Shown here: positions 17,048 to 26,686 of the stretch, one piece after another
Layout: the number at the start of each line of letters is the position of its first letter
Numbering within the stretch: position 1 is the stretch's first letter
NCBI RefSeq assembly: GCF_000970285.1
Contig: NZ_CP009516.1
Span: forward strand, 4,195,036 to 4,259,035
Direction: 5' to 3'
Source: Methanosarcina horonobensis HB-1 = JCM 15518
GTDB lineage: Archaea; Halobacteriota; Methanosarcinia; Methanosarcinales; Methanosarcinaceae
Length of the DNA: 64,000 nucleotides
Translations under genes and position numbers: made by a program
Notes under the pieces: model-generated
What the model was told of the DNA's origin: nothing
Seen by the model: the letters and a program-made list of their open reading frames with translations, nothing else
Database searches by the model: none

Positions 17048-18772
17048 TCAAGTGGAACTAGCTTTACTCTCTGTCGGAGCTATCCTCCAGTTACCAGGCG
17101 GGACTTTAATTTCAAATTTTGCTCCTTCCCCTTCAACTCCCGTTTCAATAATTTCCATACCTGTAATGGAAATTATACCTCTGACAAGGAAAAGACCAAG
17201 CCCGGTATTTCTACCTACGGATTTTTCAAAAATGAGTTCCTTCATGACAGGAGAGACTCCTATGCCGTTATCCTTTACTTCGATTATAACATTTTCTCCG
17301 GCTATACGAGAGCTTACATTAATCTCGCTGACATGTTCACCATGAGTTCTTGCATTGTCAAAAAGGTTGTAAAAAGCTTTTTTGAGCAGGGGATCAGCAT
17401 ATATTTCGAGACTGTTGTCCTCAATGGAAAACTTTATTCCCTGACCTGAAAAAGCGAAAGCTGCCTCTTTTGCAATGCTGCATATGGACTGCCATGTAGG
17501 AGAAACAACTCCAAGTTCCTGATAGTCCTTCGTGAAAATAATCTGGCTATGAATCGTTTCAATTCCTTTGTTAAGGTTTCGAAGATACTTCGAAATCCTG
17601 GGGTCTCCCTTTACATCCGGAGGAAGCGTTTCAGAAATCAGCTCGGTATATCCTGAAAGTACATTCACCTGATTGAGAATATCATGCCTGGTAATATTGC
17701 TCATGAGGTTTATCTTCTTATTTGCCTGCTTCAACGCTTCCTGGTACAGATATAGCTCTGTGATATCGTGAATCATTACCAGTTTGCCCTCTGCATCATC
17801 TCTTGTCATAAGAGGGCTGACACTGACAGTAAAGAACTTTGTTTCCGAACCGCTTTTGACTGAAATTTCCCTGCCGAAGCTTCCCTCAGGCACAGGACCT
17901 AAAATCTCCACTCCCTCTCCGAAAAGGCAACTTAAGTTTTTTCCCATGACCTCTTTTCTGACCTTTCCGGCGAGTTCAAGCGCTGCCTTATTAATATCCA
18001 CTATGGAGTTTGAAACATCCATAACAATGTACCCATCGTTCATGGATTCTATCACACTCTCTCTGGCAACCGGAATAATATTAAGGAACTCATGCTGGAT
18101 TGTGCCCCAGAAAAGAATCAAGCCGGTTATCGCAAAGGAAAAGGGAGTGGGATCAAAGAATGCAAAGGGCCCTATATCTGCTATGTGAAGTATGTTTCCA
18201 AGAACCGGAACACAGGCTGCAGTAAGGGCAATGGCTGCCTGAGTTCCGTAAGGTGCGGTAAGGCGGACAAACTGTCTGAAAAAGAAAATGATTCCGAGAA
18301 AGATCAAGACAAAAGAATAGATATAAAAAATCCAGAAAAATGGCCCATGTTTAAGTACCAGGAGAGGAAACTCTCCTGAGTAGTCAAGATAAAACCCTTC
18401 AAAATACAATCCATGGATTTTATTTGTAAGCATCAACAGAATTGTAAGGCAGGGAAAAAGAAAAAGCAGTTTCTCATACTTTCGTGCAAACTGTCTGCAT
18501 ACTCCGGAATATTCAGCTGCAAACAAAAACCACACTACAGGGGCAAAGGCGATTCCCAAATACTGTAGCTGAGCGAATATATATTTATACTCGATATCCA
18601 TGAACCCGATTTCAAAAGCGTAATTTACGGACCATAGAGCCATACAAAGCATGATTAATATAAAATATCTTGTAAAAGGCAAACTGCGGTAATTAAAGGC
18701 CTTGTATGCTCTGATTGCAAGCAAGGTAGATATAAGCCCAGAAAAAATTAATGCCCCCATAAAGGGAATCAC
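17048..18772 (-). CDS. Membrane sensor histidine kinase (7TM-PAS-HATPase)
   Basis: 574 aa. Residues 1-215 carry seven hydrophobic helices, the N-terminal 7TM region seen in archaeal and bacterial sensor kinases (FILIMLCMALWSVNYAFEIGF, YLGIAFAPVVWFLFAAEYSG). A PAS domain follows (about 225-340, SMNDGYIVMDVSNSIVDINKAALEL), then a phosphoacceptor region with ITRHDILNQVNVLSGY and an ATPase with the N-box NLFDNARTHGE and G-boxes DNGIGVS and NTGLGLFLVRGI. The His of RHDILNQ is the likely phosphorylation site. No response regulator is adjacent. The signal is unknown; the 7TM region suggests a membrane or hydrophobic ligand. Confidence 0.88.
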   Translation of the reverse strand: MIPFMGALIFSGLISTLLAIRAYKAFNYRSLPFTRYFILIMLCMALWSVNYAFEIGFMDIEYKYIFAQLQYLGIAFAPVVWFLFAAEYSGVCRQFARKYEKLLFLFPCLTILLMLTNKIHGLYFEGFYLDYSGEFPLLVLKHGPFFWIFYIYSFVLIFLGIIFFFRQFVRLTAPYGTQAAIALTAACVPVLGNILHIADIGPFAFFDPTPFSFAITGLILFWGTIQHEFLNIIPVARESVIESMNDGYIVMDVSNSIVDINKAALELAGKVRKEVMGKNLSCLFGEGVEILGPVPEGSFGREISVKSGSETKFFTVSVSPLMTRDDAEGKLVMIHDITELYLYQEALKQANKKINLMSNITRHDILNQVNVLSGYTELISETLPPDVKGDPRISKYLRNLNKGIETIHSQIIFTKDYQELGVVSPTWQSICSIAKEAAFAFSGQGIKFSIEDNSLEIYADPLLKKAFYNLFDNARTHGEHVSEINVSSRIAGENVIIEVKDNGIGVSPVMKELIFEKSVGRNTGLGLFLVRGIISITGMEIIETGVEGEGAKFEIKVPPGNWRIAPTESKASST

Positions 18773-19381
18773 AGTGATGGGAATTTGCAGGCTGATAAGA
18801 CGACCTTCCTTTTTTCAATTTTATGATTATGAGAATTGGGAGAGTCAGGAAATAGAAGTAAAAAAACACCAGACATTTCATAATTACATAAAGACTATCT
18901 ATATAAGTTTATGTATCCTGCGTGGGAAGCAGATAATCTTCTGATATGGTATTCACGGGATATATCCAGAAAATGAGAGATAAAGACTTATAAATACTCC
19001 CTATAAAAACTAAAAAACGTTTTTTCAGATTAAACTCTCATAAAATATGATAAGTTTTCAAACTATTTATTCAGAATATCTGGATATATATTCAGGACGT
19101 TAAGTACCGAAGAGATCATCCGAACATTCAATGTCCTTGAGTATTCCAAAGTTTCCTTACTTTTCATTACCTTGTGATATTGCTTTCAAATAAATTCTGA
19201 TTCTTTTAATACTCTATGAGTTTTCCTTTATACTTAATAACCTTTCCTCTTGTTACACTATGTGATATATAGAGTCTGGTTTCCGTGACAAATCAAAGAT
19301 TGCGAACAACAAAAAAAATTAAAGTTCTGAATAAATCTTAAAAGGAATAAACCTTTAAAGTTTACTCAGATTCCTCTATGA
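18773..19381. other. Intergenic region, about 610 bp
   Basis: AT-rich, upstream of the kinase and downstream of the TRD gene. No coding sequence, palindrome or repeat of note. Confidence 0.4.
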
Positions 19382-20440
19382 TTAAAGGAAGCTGAGAATT
19401 CCAGAGAATTCTGCATCAAACCCGTATTTTTTAAAGTTAGAACTTTCCAGAATCTTCTGCTTGATGTAGTAGAGTACACTCAGAAGGCTCTCATCGCTTT
19501 CAGATTCCACATCTCCTGCATATGGGTGGATATTTTCCTCAAGGGCATCCAGAAGCCTGGGATCAATGCCATCTCCAAGGTAAGTGTCTACAACCAGAAG
19601 ATCTGAAATTTGTTCATAGAAAACTGCAAGCTCATCAAGCCAGTTCGCGGCACCGTATCCTGCCGCATACTTTTGTCGGTTAATAAACATGAGATAATCG
19701 GAAACATTTGTGATCAGGTCCTCAGTCAACCTGTCCTCGGGAAATACAATCGGGAAGCGCTTCATTACTGCAGGGGTTACAGAGCTTGAATATATCATCT
19801 CATACTCACAGACTGATGGAAAGAGTCTGGAGATCTGACTGTTAAGGACTGCAGTTACATAAGGATATTTTCCCGGGTCTTTGAGTACAATTCCACAACC
19901 GTTCTCAAAGACATAACTTCCGGAAGTATCGTAGACTGCCAGCAAACGGTAACCTTCGGTAGCGATTATCTTTGGAGTGTTAAGGTACTCCAGAAGTTTT
20001 CTGCCTCTAACACTGTAGTCCGCAGATTCGAGAGGAGAATTATTGTGACTGAATTGATTTTTGAATTCCAGAATTCTCCCGTATGCCATAGGGAACCTGA
20101 CTTTCAGTTCTTCTGGAGGTATTATTCTGCACTCCTTCCTTTTGCCTTTGTCTGAAAGATCATAAGGGAGCATAAAACGGTAAGGTGAGGAGTTAAACGC
20201 AAATTTTTCTGAGAAATCGCCTGAAACGTAAGGATAAATAAGTTCAGACTCTATAATTACGGGTTTACAAAGACCCTCACAAAGATAAAGCGACTCAGAA
20301 TCGCCTCCTTCTGGAACGGCAAGCCGGTGAAGCAAGCCGTTTTTTGTGCTGATTCCTCCGAAGATGCTTTCGGAGATATCTCCAAGTGTAGTCGGAAGTT
20401 CACAGACCTTTTCTACAATTCTGTTTTCGTTCAGGAACAT
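19382..20440 (-). CDS. Orphan TaqI-like DNA-specificity domain protein
   Basis: 352 aa. The sequence resembles the target-recognition part of fused type IIG/PglX-like adenine methyltransferases: KPVIIESELIYPYVSGDF (a variant of 'L.P.l.g.di..y' at the start of such domains), YRFMLPYDL, EFKNQFSHNN, PKIIATEGY, VLNSQISRLFPSV and ITNVSDYLMFINRQK. There is no methyltransferase catalytic motif (NPPY) or nuclease motif, so it is only the specificity half. It could be a truncated restriction-modification relic or a stand-alone DNA-reading subunit. The frame is fully open, which argues against a very old pseudogene. No methylase gene lies nearby in the window. Confidence 0.6.
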   Translation of the reverse strand: MFLNENRIVEKVCELPTTLGDISESIFGGISTKNGLLHRLAVPEGGDSESLYLCEGLCKPVIIESELIYPYVSGDFSEKFAFNSSPYRFMLPYDLSDKGKRKECRIIPPEELKVRFPMAYGRILEFKNQFSHNNSPLESADYSVRGRKLLEYLNTPKIIATEGYRLLAVYDTSGSYVFENGCGIVLKDPGKYPYVTAVLNSQISRLFPSVCEYEMIYSSSVTPAVMKRFPIVFPEDRLTEDLITNVSDYLMFINRQKYAAGYGAANWLDELAVFYEQISDLLVVDTYLGDGIDPRLLDALEENIHPYAGDVESESDESLLSVLYYIKQKILESSNFKKYGFDAEFSGILSFL

Positions 20441-20745
20441 CTATTTTTCACTTCTGTAGAAATATATTGAGAAAATTCTTTTTCTCCTGTTTTTTACTCT
20501 CAGGGTTGGATCTTGCCTGAGTTTTTGAAAAATAACTAATCTCAGCCCTCTGAACCTGATGCCCCATTAAATCATCATAATCCGGACTGAACTGCAGGGC
20601 TCGGTTTGGATAATTGTCTGCAGAAGATAGTAGAAAAGCATAAGTATATAAATATATTCGCACTGAAAATTAATTATAAATATAAATCGTGACAAATAGC
20701 TGGAAAAATATAGATCAATATAAAAAACGGGAGGTAGCGATCTGC

Positions 20746-20844
20746 ATGATCCAAAGGAAAAAAAATCAAAATGGATATAAACATAAAAAAATGAAGAAGG
20801 TAAAGAAACAAATCTTCGTTTGCTGCAAAGCTTCAGGTATATAA
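20746..20844 (+). CDS. Possible small basic protein, 32 aa
   Basis: ATG 20746 follows a good SD-like GGGAGGTAGCGATCTGC (GGGAGG about 11 bases upstream). It encodes a Lys-rich peptide with a CC pair near the end. It lies in the 568-bp gap 20441-21008, which shows nothing else of note. No family recognised, and it could be chance. Confidence 0.3.
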   Translation: MIQRKKNQNGYKHKKMKKVKKQIFVCCKASGI

Positions 20845-21008
20845 TTTCAAAAGTCCATTACTTCATTTTCCTGAGCAACGCCTCAAAGGCCTGTTTCTAA
20901 GATTCAAAGACTTAATCCCATTTCATTAGTTAAAGAAAAGATAAAACTAATCAAAAAAGAGGATTACTAATTAAAAAAATTTAAATATTAATTTTCAGAC
21001 TACTATAT

Positions 21009-21548
21009 ATGCAGGGAAGCAAAAGTTTCGAAAGGTACTTAATAAGAGAAGCTTCAACTGAAGACGTCCCCGGAATGCTTGAGGTCTTTAACTATTACGT
21101 TGAAAATAGTTTTGCAGCCTATATCGAAACTCCGGTGGGACCCGAATTTTTTCAAGCTATTCAGAGTGAAAAAGAGCAGGATGAAGGCGGTCATTTTCCT
21201 TTTTACGTGATTGAAGAAGAAAGTAAAATTATAGGGATCGGAGCCCTCAGACCATATTTCCCATTCCCCAACTTCCGGCACACAGGTGTAGTTTCCTATT
21301 TTATCCTGTCCGGATACAGAAGAAAAGGACTTGGATCGAGAATGCTGGAAAAACTCTGTATGGAAGCCGGGAAAAAAAAGATGAAAAGTCTCCTTGCAAA
21401 TGTATCCTCAAAAAATGAAGCCAGCCTGAACTTTCATCTAAAATATGGTTTTATTGAATGTGGGAGATTTAGAGAAGTCGGAACCAAGTTTGGGAAATGT
21501 TTTGATATAATATGGCTACAGAAATTCCTTGAACAGGACCAGAAATGA
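21009..21548 (+). CDS. GNAT acetyltransferase (phosphinothricin-acetyltransferase-like)
   Basis: 179 aa. It has the PAT-subfamily layout: YLIREASTEDVPGMLEVFNYYVENSFA at the N-terminus, IIGIGALRPYFPFPNFRHTGVVSYFI, then the acetyl-CoA loop GYRRKGLGSRMLEKLC and the end segment ASLNFHLKYGFIECGRFREVGTKFGK. Relatives N-acetylate phosphinothricin, methionine sulfoximine or other small amino compounds. It is preceded by an A/T-rich leader and stands alone. Substrate not determinable. Confidence 0.83.
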   Translation: MQGSKSFERYLIREASTEDVPGMLEVFNYYVENSFAAYIETPVGPEFFQAIQSEKEQDEGGHFPFYVIEEESKIIGIGALRPYFPFPNFRHTGVVSYFILSGYRRKGLGSRMLEKLCMEAGKKKMKSLLANVSSKNEASLNFHLKYGFIECGRFREVGTKFGKCFDIIWLQKFLEQDQK

Positions 21549-21635
21549 AAAGAAACTGAGATTTAAAAGAAAGTGGAATGAAAAGTAACTGAAAGTAAAA
21601 AAGAGTTGGAAATAAAAAGAAATGGAAAAGGATTA

Positions 21636-24221
21636 TTAAAAAGAGCCTGCCAGAGGCAGGTGGTCAATGTTTCCTTTACCCATGTCATAAATTGTCTCAC
21701 AGATACCATCACCATCTGCGTCTAGATGTGTCTGACTGAAGCCACTCTTTTTAGGTGAAGCCCAGAAATTCCCACCCAGGAAAGGTCCTCCTACGATGTT
21801 AGTGCCCGGCTTTTTGTTAACATTCCAGAGATTCCCTGAACTTTTGCCATCAAAATAGAGATTTTTCGTATTGTTCAGGTAATTATCATAGATTATATTC
21901 GTGTTAGAGTTCAGGATATAGATGCCATATCCTGAATTCGAAGCTACTCTATTGCCGTTAAACGTGTTATTGCTGGAAGAGTTCAGACATATTCCATACA
22001 CAGTATTTAGGTTTGCATTATTGCCTGTCAGAACATTTTTGCCGGAGGCTTTCAGGTATATGCCGATTCTGTTATCCAGTACTTCACTCTCAATCAATGT
22101 ATTGTTACTGCTGAGAGAGTCAAACCAGATCCCATAACTGCTATTAGATGCCGTACTGCTGGCAATCATATTCATGCTGGCATTATGCAAAAGAATAGAA
22201 ACATAACTGTAAGAGGCTGTGTTGTTCCCAAGTTCATTTTGAATAGAGTTCCACAAGCTGATGCCGTACTTACTGTTATTTAATGCGGTATTATTCTCAA
22301 GTATATTTTTGTTTGAAGATTTCAGGTAAATTCCCACATTGTTGTACAATGCCCTGTTCCCGTTCAGACTGTTGTTATTACTTAATGAGTCAAGCCAGAT
22401 ACCATAACTGCTGTAAGCTGCCGTGTTATTAATTAGACTGTTTCCGCTTGAATTATGCAGGATAACACAGACATTGCTGCTGTTTGAGGCAGTGTTATTA
22501 CTTAATATATTTTCGCTGGAATTCCACAGATTAATGCAGGACCCGGAGTTGTTTAATGCCGTACTGCTGACGACTGCATTTCTGCTGGAATTTTTTAGAT
22601 ATGTGCCAATCTTGTTATCTGCTGCAATATTATTGCCCAGCAAATTATCTATGGAAGAATCCACCCAGATACCGTAATTACTGTTAGAGACTCTGTTATT
22701 AAGAAGCAAGTTTCCGCTTGAGTTGCTCAGAAAGATGCAGGCACTGCTATATGATACTTTGTTGTTGTCAAGAGTATTATTGCTTGATAAATCCAGACGG
22801 ATGCCGAATCCGGGATTTAAGTTAGAACTGTTTCCAGCAGTCAAAGTATAGTTACCGGAAGAGTTTTGAAGAGCATTCCCGAAGACAAATAATTCATTGT
22901 TTTCAATACGGCAATCTTCAACCCCATAAAGATGGATTCCGGCATTGGAGGAACTTATATTTCCGGTTATACAAAACCCGTTAACAGCTACTCCGTCTGC
23001 TGTGACAGAGAAAACGTCATCCAAGCTGCTGGCTGCCTGAATAATGGTATCTGAAGAATTTCCGGAAGCTGAAATGACAGCAAGGTCTTCCACGCCTATT
23101 TCCAGGTTTTCAACATAAACGCCCGGATAAACAAGAATTATATCTCCTGGGTATGAATTATCTATTGCAGCCTGAATTGAGGAAAAATCGGCAACTTGAT
23201 CTGTGCCATTATTCACCGTAATTACCGTGGAATTCGATTCTTTGAGTGGTAGATAGTCAATAAATCCTCTGCCTTCAATATTATACATGGAGTCAAAAAT
23301 ACCGTCAAGGTCAGTATCCCTGACACCTCTTGGATAGACCGTTCCATCAGGTCTTCCCCAGAAATTACCGCCAAGATAAGAGCCGCCTACGATATTGGTT
23401 CCTTCGGACTTTGTTGTGTTCCAGAAATTTTCCCCCGCAACCAGTTCGGATTTCACATTTACAGTGTTATTGATGTAGTTATTATAAATCAGGTTGCTGG
23501 AAGTTCCGTAGATGTGCAGGCCCACCTGTTTGTTAGATTTTAAAGTGCTATTAACCAGAAGGTTTCCGTTTGACTCACCTGTAAGAGAAATACCCTCATT
23601 ATTTTCTGAAACCGTGTTATTATCGAGGGTATTGTTGGGAGAATCAAAGAGCGAAATTCCGATATTACAGTATACAATTGAATTATTTCTCAGAGTATTA
23701 TTCGAACTGTCTCCAAGGCTAATTCCTGTCAGGCTGTCAGAAACTTCATTGTCTATCAATATATTGCCTGAGCTGAACATGTAAAGATCGATGCCACAAC
23801 TGTTGTTTGAGAGAATATTGTGCTCTATAAGGCAGTCAGTAACTCCAAAAAAATGAATCCCTGCAGCTAAATCCGATCCCCTTATGCTAAACCCTTTAAT
23901 ACTCACTTCATTTGCCCAGATACCGAAAATATCTTTCGAGTTATCAGCTGCCTGAATAATGGTATCTGAAGGGTTGCCGGATTCCGAAAGGATGGTCAGA
24001 GGTTTGGTAATCTCGATGTTTTCCTCATAAATGCCTGGTTTGACAATTATTTCATCGCCTGGACCTGCGGCATTTACCGCAGCCTGAATGGATATGAAAT
24101 CCGCAACCTGACCTGTACTATTATTTACTGTGATTACGCTAGCTGCTGCATTTCCTGCAATTGCAAAGTTAAACGCGACAACTGCAATAAAAATGATTAT
24201 GCCTCTTTTTACTGGATGCAT
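21636..24221 (-). CDS. Exported double NosD-type beta-helix surface protein
   Basis: 861 aa from ATG 24221, which has SD GGAG and starts a signal peptide (RGIIIFIAVVAFNFAIAGNAAAS). The longer frame upstream to 24554 lacks this logic. Two modules follow, each opening with ITVNN-(S/G)-TxQVADFxSIQAAV and PGDEIIVKPGIY, continuing with rows of 'NxLxNNxxSNSxYGI' repeats of about 22-24 residues (right-handed beta-helix, NosD/PbH1), and closing with LGGNFW and a calcium-like D-x-D-x-D-G segment (TDLDGIFDSMYNI; DADGDGICETIYDM). It is probably a cell-surface adhesin or carbohydrate-binding protein. It has many NxS/T glycosylation sites. Confidence 0.85.
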   Translation of the reverse strand: MHPVKRGIIIFIAVVAFNFAIAGNAAASVITVNNSTGQVADFISIQAAVNAAGPGDEIIVKPGIYEENIEITKPLTILSESGNPSDTIIQAADNSKDIFGIWANEVSIKGFSIRGSDLAAGIHFFGVTDCLIEHNILSNNSCGIDLYMFSSGNILIDNEVSDSLTGISLGDSSNNTLRNNSIVYCNIGISLFDSPNNTLDNNTVSENNEGISLTGESNGNLLVNSTLKSNKQVGLHIYGTSSNLIYNNYINNTVNVKSELVAGENFWNTTKSEGTNIVGGSYLGGNFWGRPDGTVYPRGVRDTDLDGIFDSMYNIEGRGFIDYLPLKESNSTVITVNNGTDQVADFSSIQAAIDNSYPGDIILVYPGVYVENLEIGVEDLAVISASGNSSDTIIQAASSLDDVFSVTADGVAVNGFCITGNISSSNAGIHLYGVEDCRIENNELFVFGNALQNSSGNYTLTAGNSSNLNPGFGIRLDLSSNNTLDNNKVSYSSACIFLSNSSGNLLLNNRVSNSNYGIWVDSSIDNLLGNNIAADNKIGTYLKNSSRNAVVSSTALNNSGSCINLWNSSENILSNNTASNSSNVCVILHNSSGNSLINNTAAYSSYGIWLDSLSNNNSLNGNRALYNNVGIYLKSSNKNILENNTALNNSKYGISLWNSIQNELGNNTASYSYVSILLHNASMNMIASSTASNSSYGIWFDSLSSNNTLIESEVLDNRIGIYLKASGKNVLTGNNANLNTVYGICLNSSSNNTFNGNRVASNSGYGIYILNSNTNIIYDNYLNNTKNLYFDGKSSGNLWNVNKKPGTNIVGGPFLGGNFWASPKKSGFSQTHLDADGDGICETIYDMGKGNIDHLPLAGSF

Positions 24222-24783
24222 GGTAAACTCCGTAACAAAACTTTTAGATTCTGTAACGAAACCTCTTACTGTGATAACTATCCGATTAATGGACGATATA
24301 CAGAATTTCAGGTGAGAGAACTTATCTAAAGTGTTGCAGGAGAGATCAAAACTACCGGAAAAATGGTTTACTAAGGATTTTGAGGTTGATTTACCTGTGA
24401 ACTTCAGACATAGAAAAGATCTTGGACTCAAGATCTGAAAAAAACCAAAATACTCACTGAAAAAACTTAATTTCATTATTATCCTGTTAATAAACGCGAC
24501 TACCTCGCTGTTCTCAGAGTTATAAAAACAACTTTTTAAGCCATAACACCTCAAATTTTAAATTTAATTGCTATGTAAAAAAATATTACAGTTATATAAA
24601 ATTAACTCAGAAGTTAAGAAGTTATTCCTTTGAAAATTCATTTTCTCTTAATGAGGCCTATTTTTTTGATAAAATTGAATAAATAATGATATTTGAATTA
24701 AAATAAGAACCTTGTCAATAATATAATTAATAGCCAGACAATAAATAGAAAAATTTAAAGATCAACGAGATATAGTTAAACAC
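24222..24783. other. Divergent promoter region, about 560 bp
   Basis: Upstream of the NosD-like gene. Although open on the minus strand to 24554, the translation lacks coding character. The right part is very AT-rich and probably holds promoters for both flanking genes. Confidence 0.4.
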
Positions 24784-25011
24784 ATGGAATCAGAAGATTA
24801 CCTTCATGCTCTTGAAACAACAGGAAGAATCCTGCTGTTTACACCTATCCTCGTATCCATCATGCTTTTTATAGGAGGTATCCCGGATATGGAATCCTTC
24901 GCAGGGCCAGGAGCATTTTTTGCTAACGGGTTAATGATGTCAGCCGGGTTCTTTATGCTTGTATATACGGCAGTCCTGCAGTTCAGGCAGGGATTCAAAA
25001 AAGCAAGATAA
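24784..25011 (+). CDS. Small two-helix membrane protein
   Basis: 75 aa with two hydrophobic segments (ILLFTPILVSIMLFIGGI and FFANGLMMSAGFFMLVYTAVL) and a basic C-terminal tail RQGFKKAR. The layout resembles small DUF-type inner membrane proteins. No family recognised. It follows an A-rich leader (about 24755-24780) with weak SD. The 297 bp after it contain nothing notable. Confidence 0.6.
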   Translation: MESEDYLHALETTGRILLFTPILVSIMLFIGGIPDMESFAGPGAFFANGLMMSAGFFMLVYTAVLQFRQGFKKAR

Positions 25012-25317
25012 AAATGCTTAAACTGAACGATTGAAACAAGTTAAAGCAGGAAAATGAGGAATAGAAAACCTAAAAGGTTATGATTTTACCTTATTTTAAT
25101 TAAGTTTTAGATTAATAAAAAGATTTAATCGGTGAAGAAGCAGATAAGATTCGCAAAACTTGACAGCAGGTTCTGTTTTTAGTTCTCTTTTTAATTGGTA
25201 ATTATTTTTAGTTAGGAAGTGTGAAGGTATAAGTTTTTAATATTGTTTAGAGAACCGGGAAAATTAAAATAGAATTATTAGAATATAAATAGATGGTGGG
25301 GAGTTAATTTGAAGGGG

Positions 25318-25620
25318 ATGAGAACTTTACTGTCATTTGTGTTCATTTTATTTATTTTATTTATTTCACTTTCAGCTGCAAACGCACACTGGATAAAGTA
25401 TACGGAAAAAATCGTGTCTTCAGCCGGAGATTTGCTAACAGACGCAGCAGAAAGGGAAACGAAACTGAGTAATGGTGAGGAATATAGGGACGGATTAATT
25501 GATAGTTATAATTGTCTCATAAACCCGGGATATCCATCAGGTTACACTCAAATTACTGAAAACACAGGGAGTGGATGTACGCTCTGCAAAATAACCCTGA
25601 AAATATCGACAACAGAATAG
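25318..25620 (+). CDS. Small secreted protein with CxxC
   Basis: 100 aa from ATG 25318 (TTG 25309 is an alternative, with GGTGGGGAG upstream). A signal peptide (LSFVFILFILFISLSAANA) is followed by a short mature part with three Cys, including a CTLC pair near the C-terminus. The CxxC could hold a metal or form a disulfide. Family unknown. It lies 49 bp upstream of the oxidoreductase gene on the same strand and may share its transcript. Confidence 0.6.
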   Translation: MRTLLSFVFILFILFISLSAANAHWIKYTEKIVSSAGDLLTDAAERETKLSNGEEYRDGLIDSYNCLINPGYPSGYTQITENTGSGCTLCKITLKISTTE

Positions 25621-25669
25621 AGTGAATACAAATCGCAGTTAAAAGAATTTTTTTTCATGAGGTGAAAGT

Positions 25670-26599
25670 ATGAAGGCGATAAGGATTCATGAATTTGGCG
25701 GACCTGAGGTTCTAAAGTATGAAGAAATTCCAGAGCCGGAACCTGAAGGTCCGGGTATAATTCGGATAAAGGTCATTGCAGCCGGAGTCAACCCTATTGA
25801 CTGGAAGATACGTAAAGGCATGCTAGGTGAAATGTCTCTGCCAATGACTATGGGACTGGATGTTGCAGGGGTTGTGGACGTGGGACAGGGAGGAGTTCTT
25901 TTCCAGCCAGGAGAAGAGGTTTTTGCAAAAGTTTCGATCGGACAGGGAGGCTATGCTGAGTATACGGTTGCCAACTCCACACAGGTAGCAAAAAAACCCA
26001 AAAGTATAGGGTTCATTGAAAGTGCGGCGATTCCCACAGCAGGACTGGCTGCCTGGCAGTCCCTTTTTGATATTGCCGGACTTAAAAAGGGGCAGTCAGT
26101 GCTCATCCATGGGGCTGCAGGAGGGGTAGGGAGTTTTGCAGTCCAGTTCGCTAAATGGAAAGGAGCTTATGTCTTCGGGACAGCTTCCGAGAAAAACGAG
26201 CAGTTCTTGAAAAGCATAGGTATTGATGAGTTTATCGATTATAAAAAACAAAGGTTTGAGGACGTAGTTGGGAAAGTGGACGTGGTACTGGACACTATAG
26301 GAGGAGACACCTTTGAGAGGTCGTGGAAAGTGTTACAGCCCAACGGATTCCTGGTAAGCACTGTAGCGAGCATTCCCGAAGGTGCTCCAGAAAAATACGG
26401 TGTACGTGCACAAACTCTGATGACCCGGTCTGACGGAGAAGAACTCGCTCAAATCGCAGATGTAATAGACGAACAGCAACTAAAACCTGTAGTGACAACA
26501 GTACTACCTCTTTCCGAAGCACAGAAAGCTCATGAGATGAGTGAAAGCCGCCATACACGCGGAAAGATCGTTTTAAGAGTGGCAGAGGATCCGCAGTGA
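25670..26599 (+). CDS. Zinc-independent quinone oxidoreductase (MDR superfamily)
   Basis: 309 aa. Good SD GAGGTGA 5 bases before ATG. The N-terminal GroES-like domain (MKAIRIHEFGGPEVLKYEEIPEPE, AAGVNPIDWKIRKG) is followed by the Rossmann motif VLIHGAAGGVGSFAVQFAKWKGA (about 145-167), typical of quinone oxidoreductase/NADPH:quinone reductases, and the tail HTRGKIVLRV. No catalytic-zinc ligand pattern. It likely reduces quinones or enones with NAD(P)H in the cytosol. Confidence 0.9.
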   Translation: MKAIRIHEFGGPEVLKYEEIPEPEPEGPGIIRIKVIAAGVNPIDWKIRKGMLGEMSLPMTMGLDVAGVVDVGQGGVLFQPGEEVFAKVSIGQGGYAEYTVANSTQVAKKPKSIGFIESAAIPTAGLAAWQSLFDIAGLKKGQSVLIHGAAGGVGSFAVQFAKWKGAYVFGTASEKNEQFLKSIGIDEFIDYKKQRFEDVVGKVDVVLDTIGGDTFERSWKVLQPNGFLVSTVASIPEGAPEKYGVRAQTLMTRSDGEELAQIADVIDEQQLKPVVTTVLPLSEAQKAHEMSESRHTRGKIVLRVAEDPQ

Positions 26600-26686
26600 A
26601 AAAGGGATAAAAGATAAAAAATTAAAAATCCCTACTCAAGGATCTTTAAAATTTTTCAATTTATTTTCTGTCAAAAACTCATCCGT

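Noticed and set aside
24222-24554. Extended 972-aa start of the NosD-like protein
   Set aside because: The added 111 residues have no coding character and would bury the signal peptide. The ATG at 24221 has SD GGAG.
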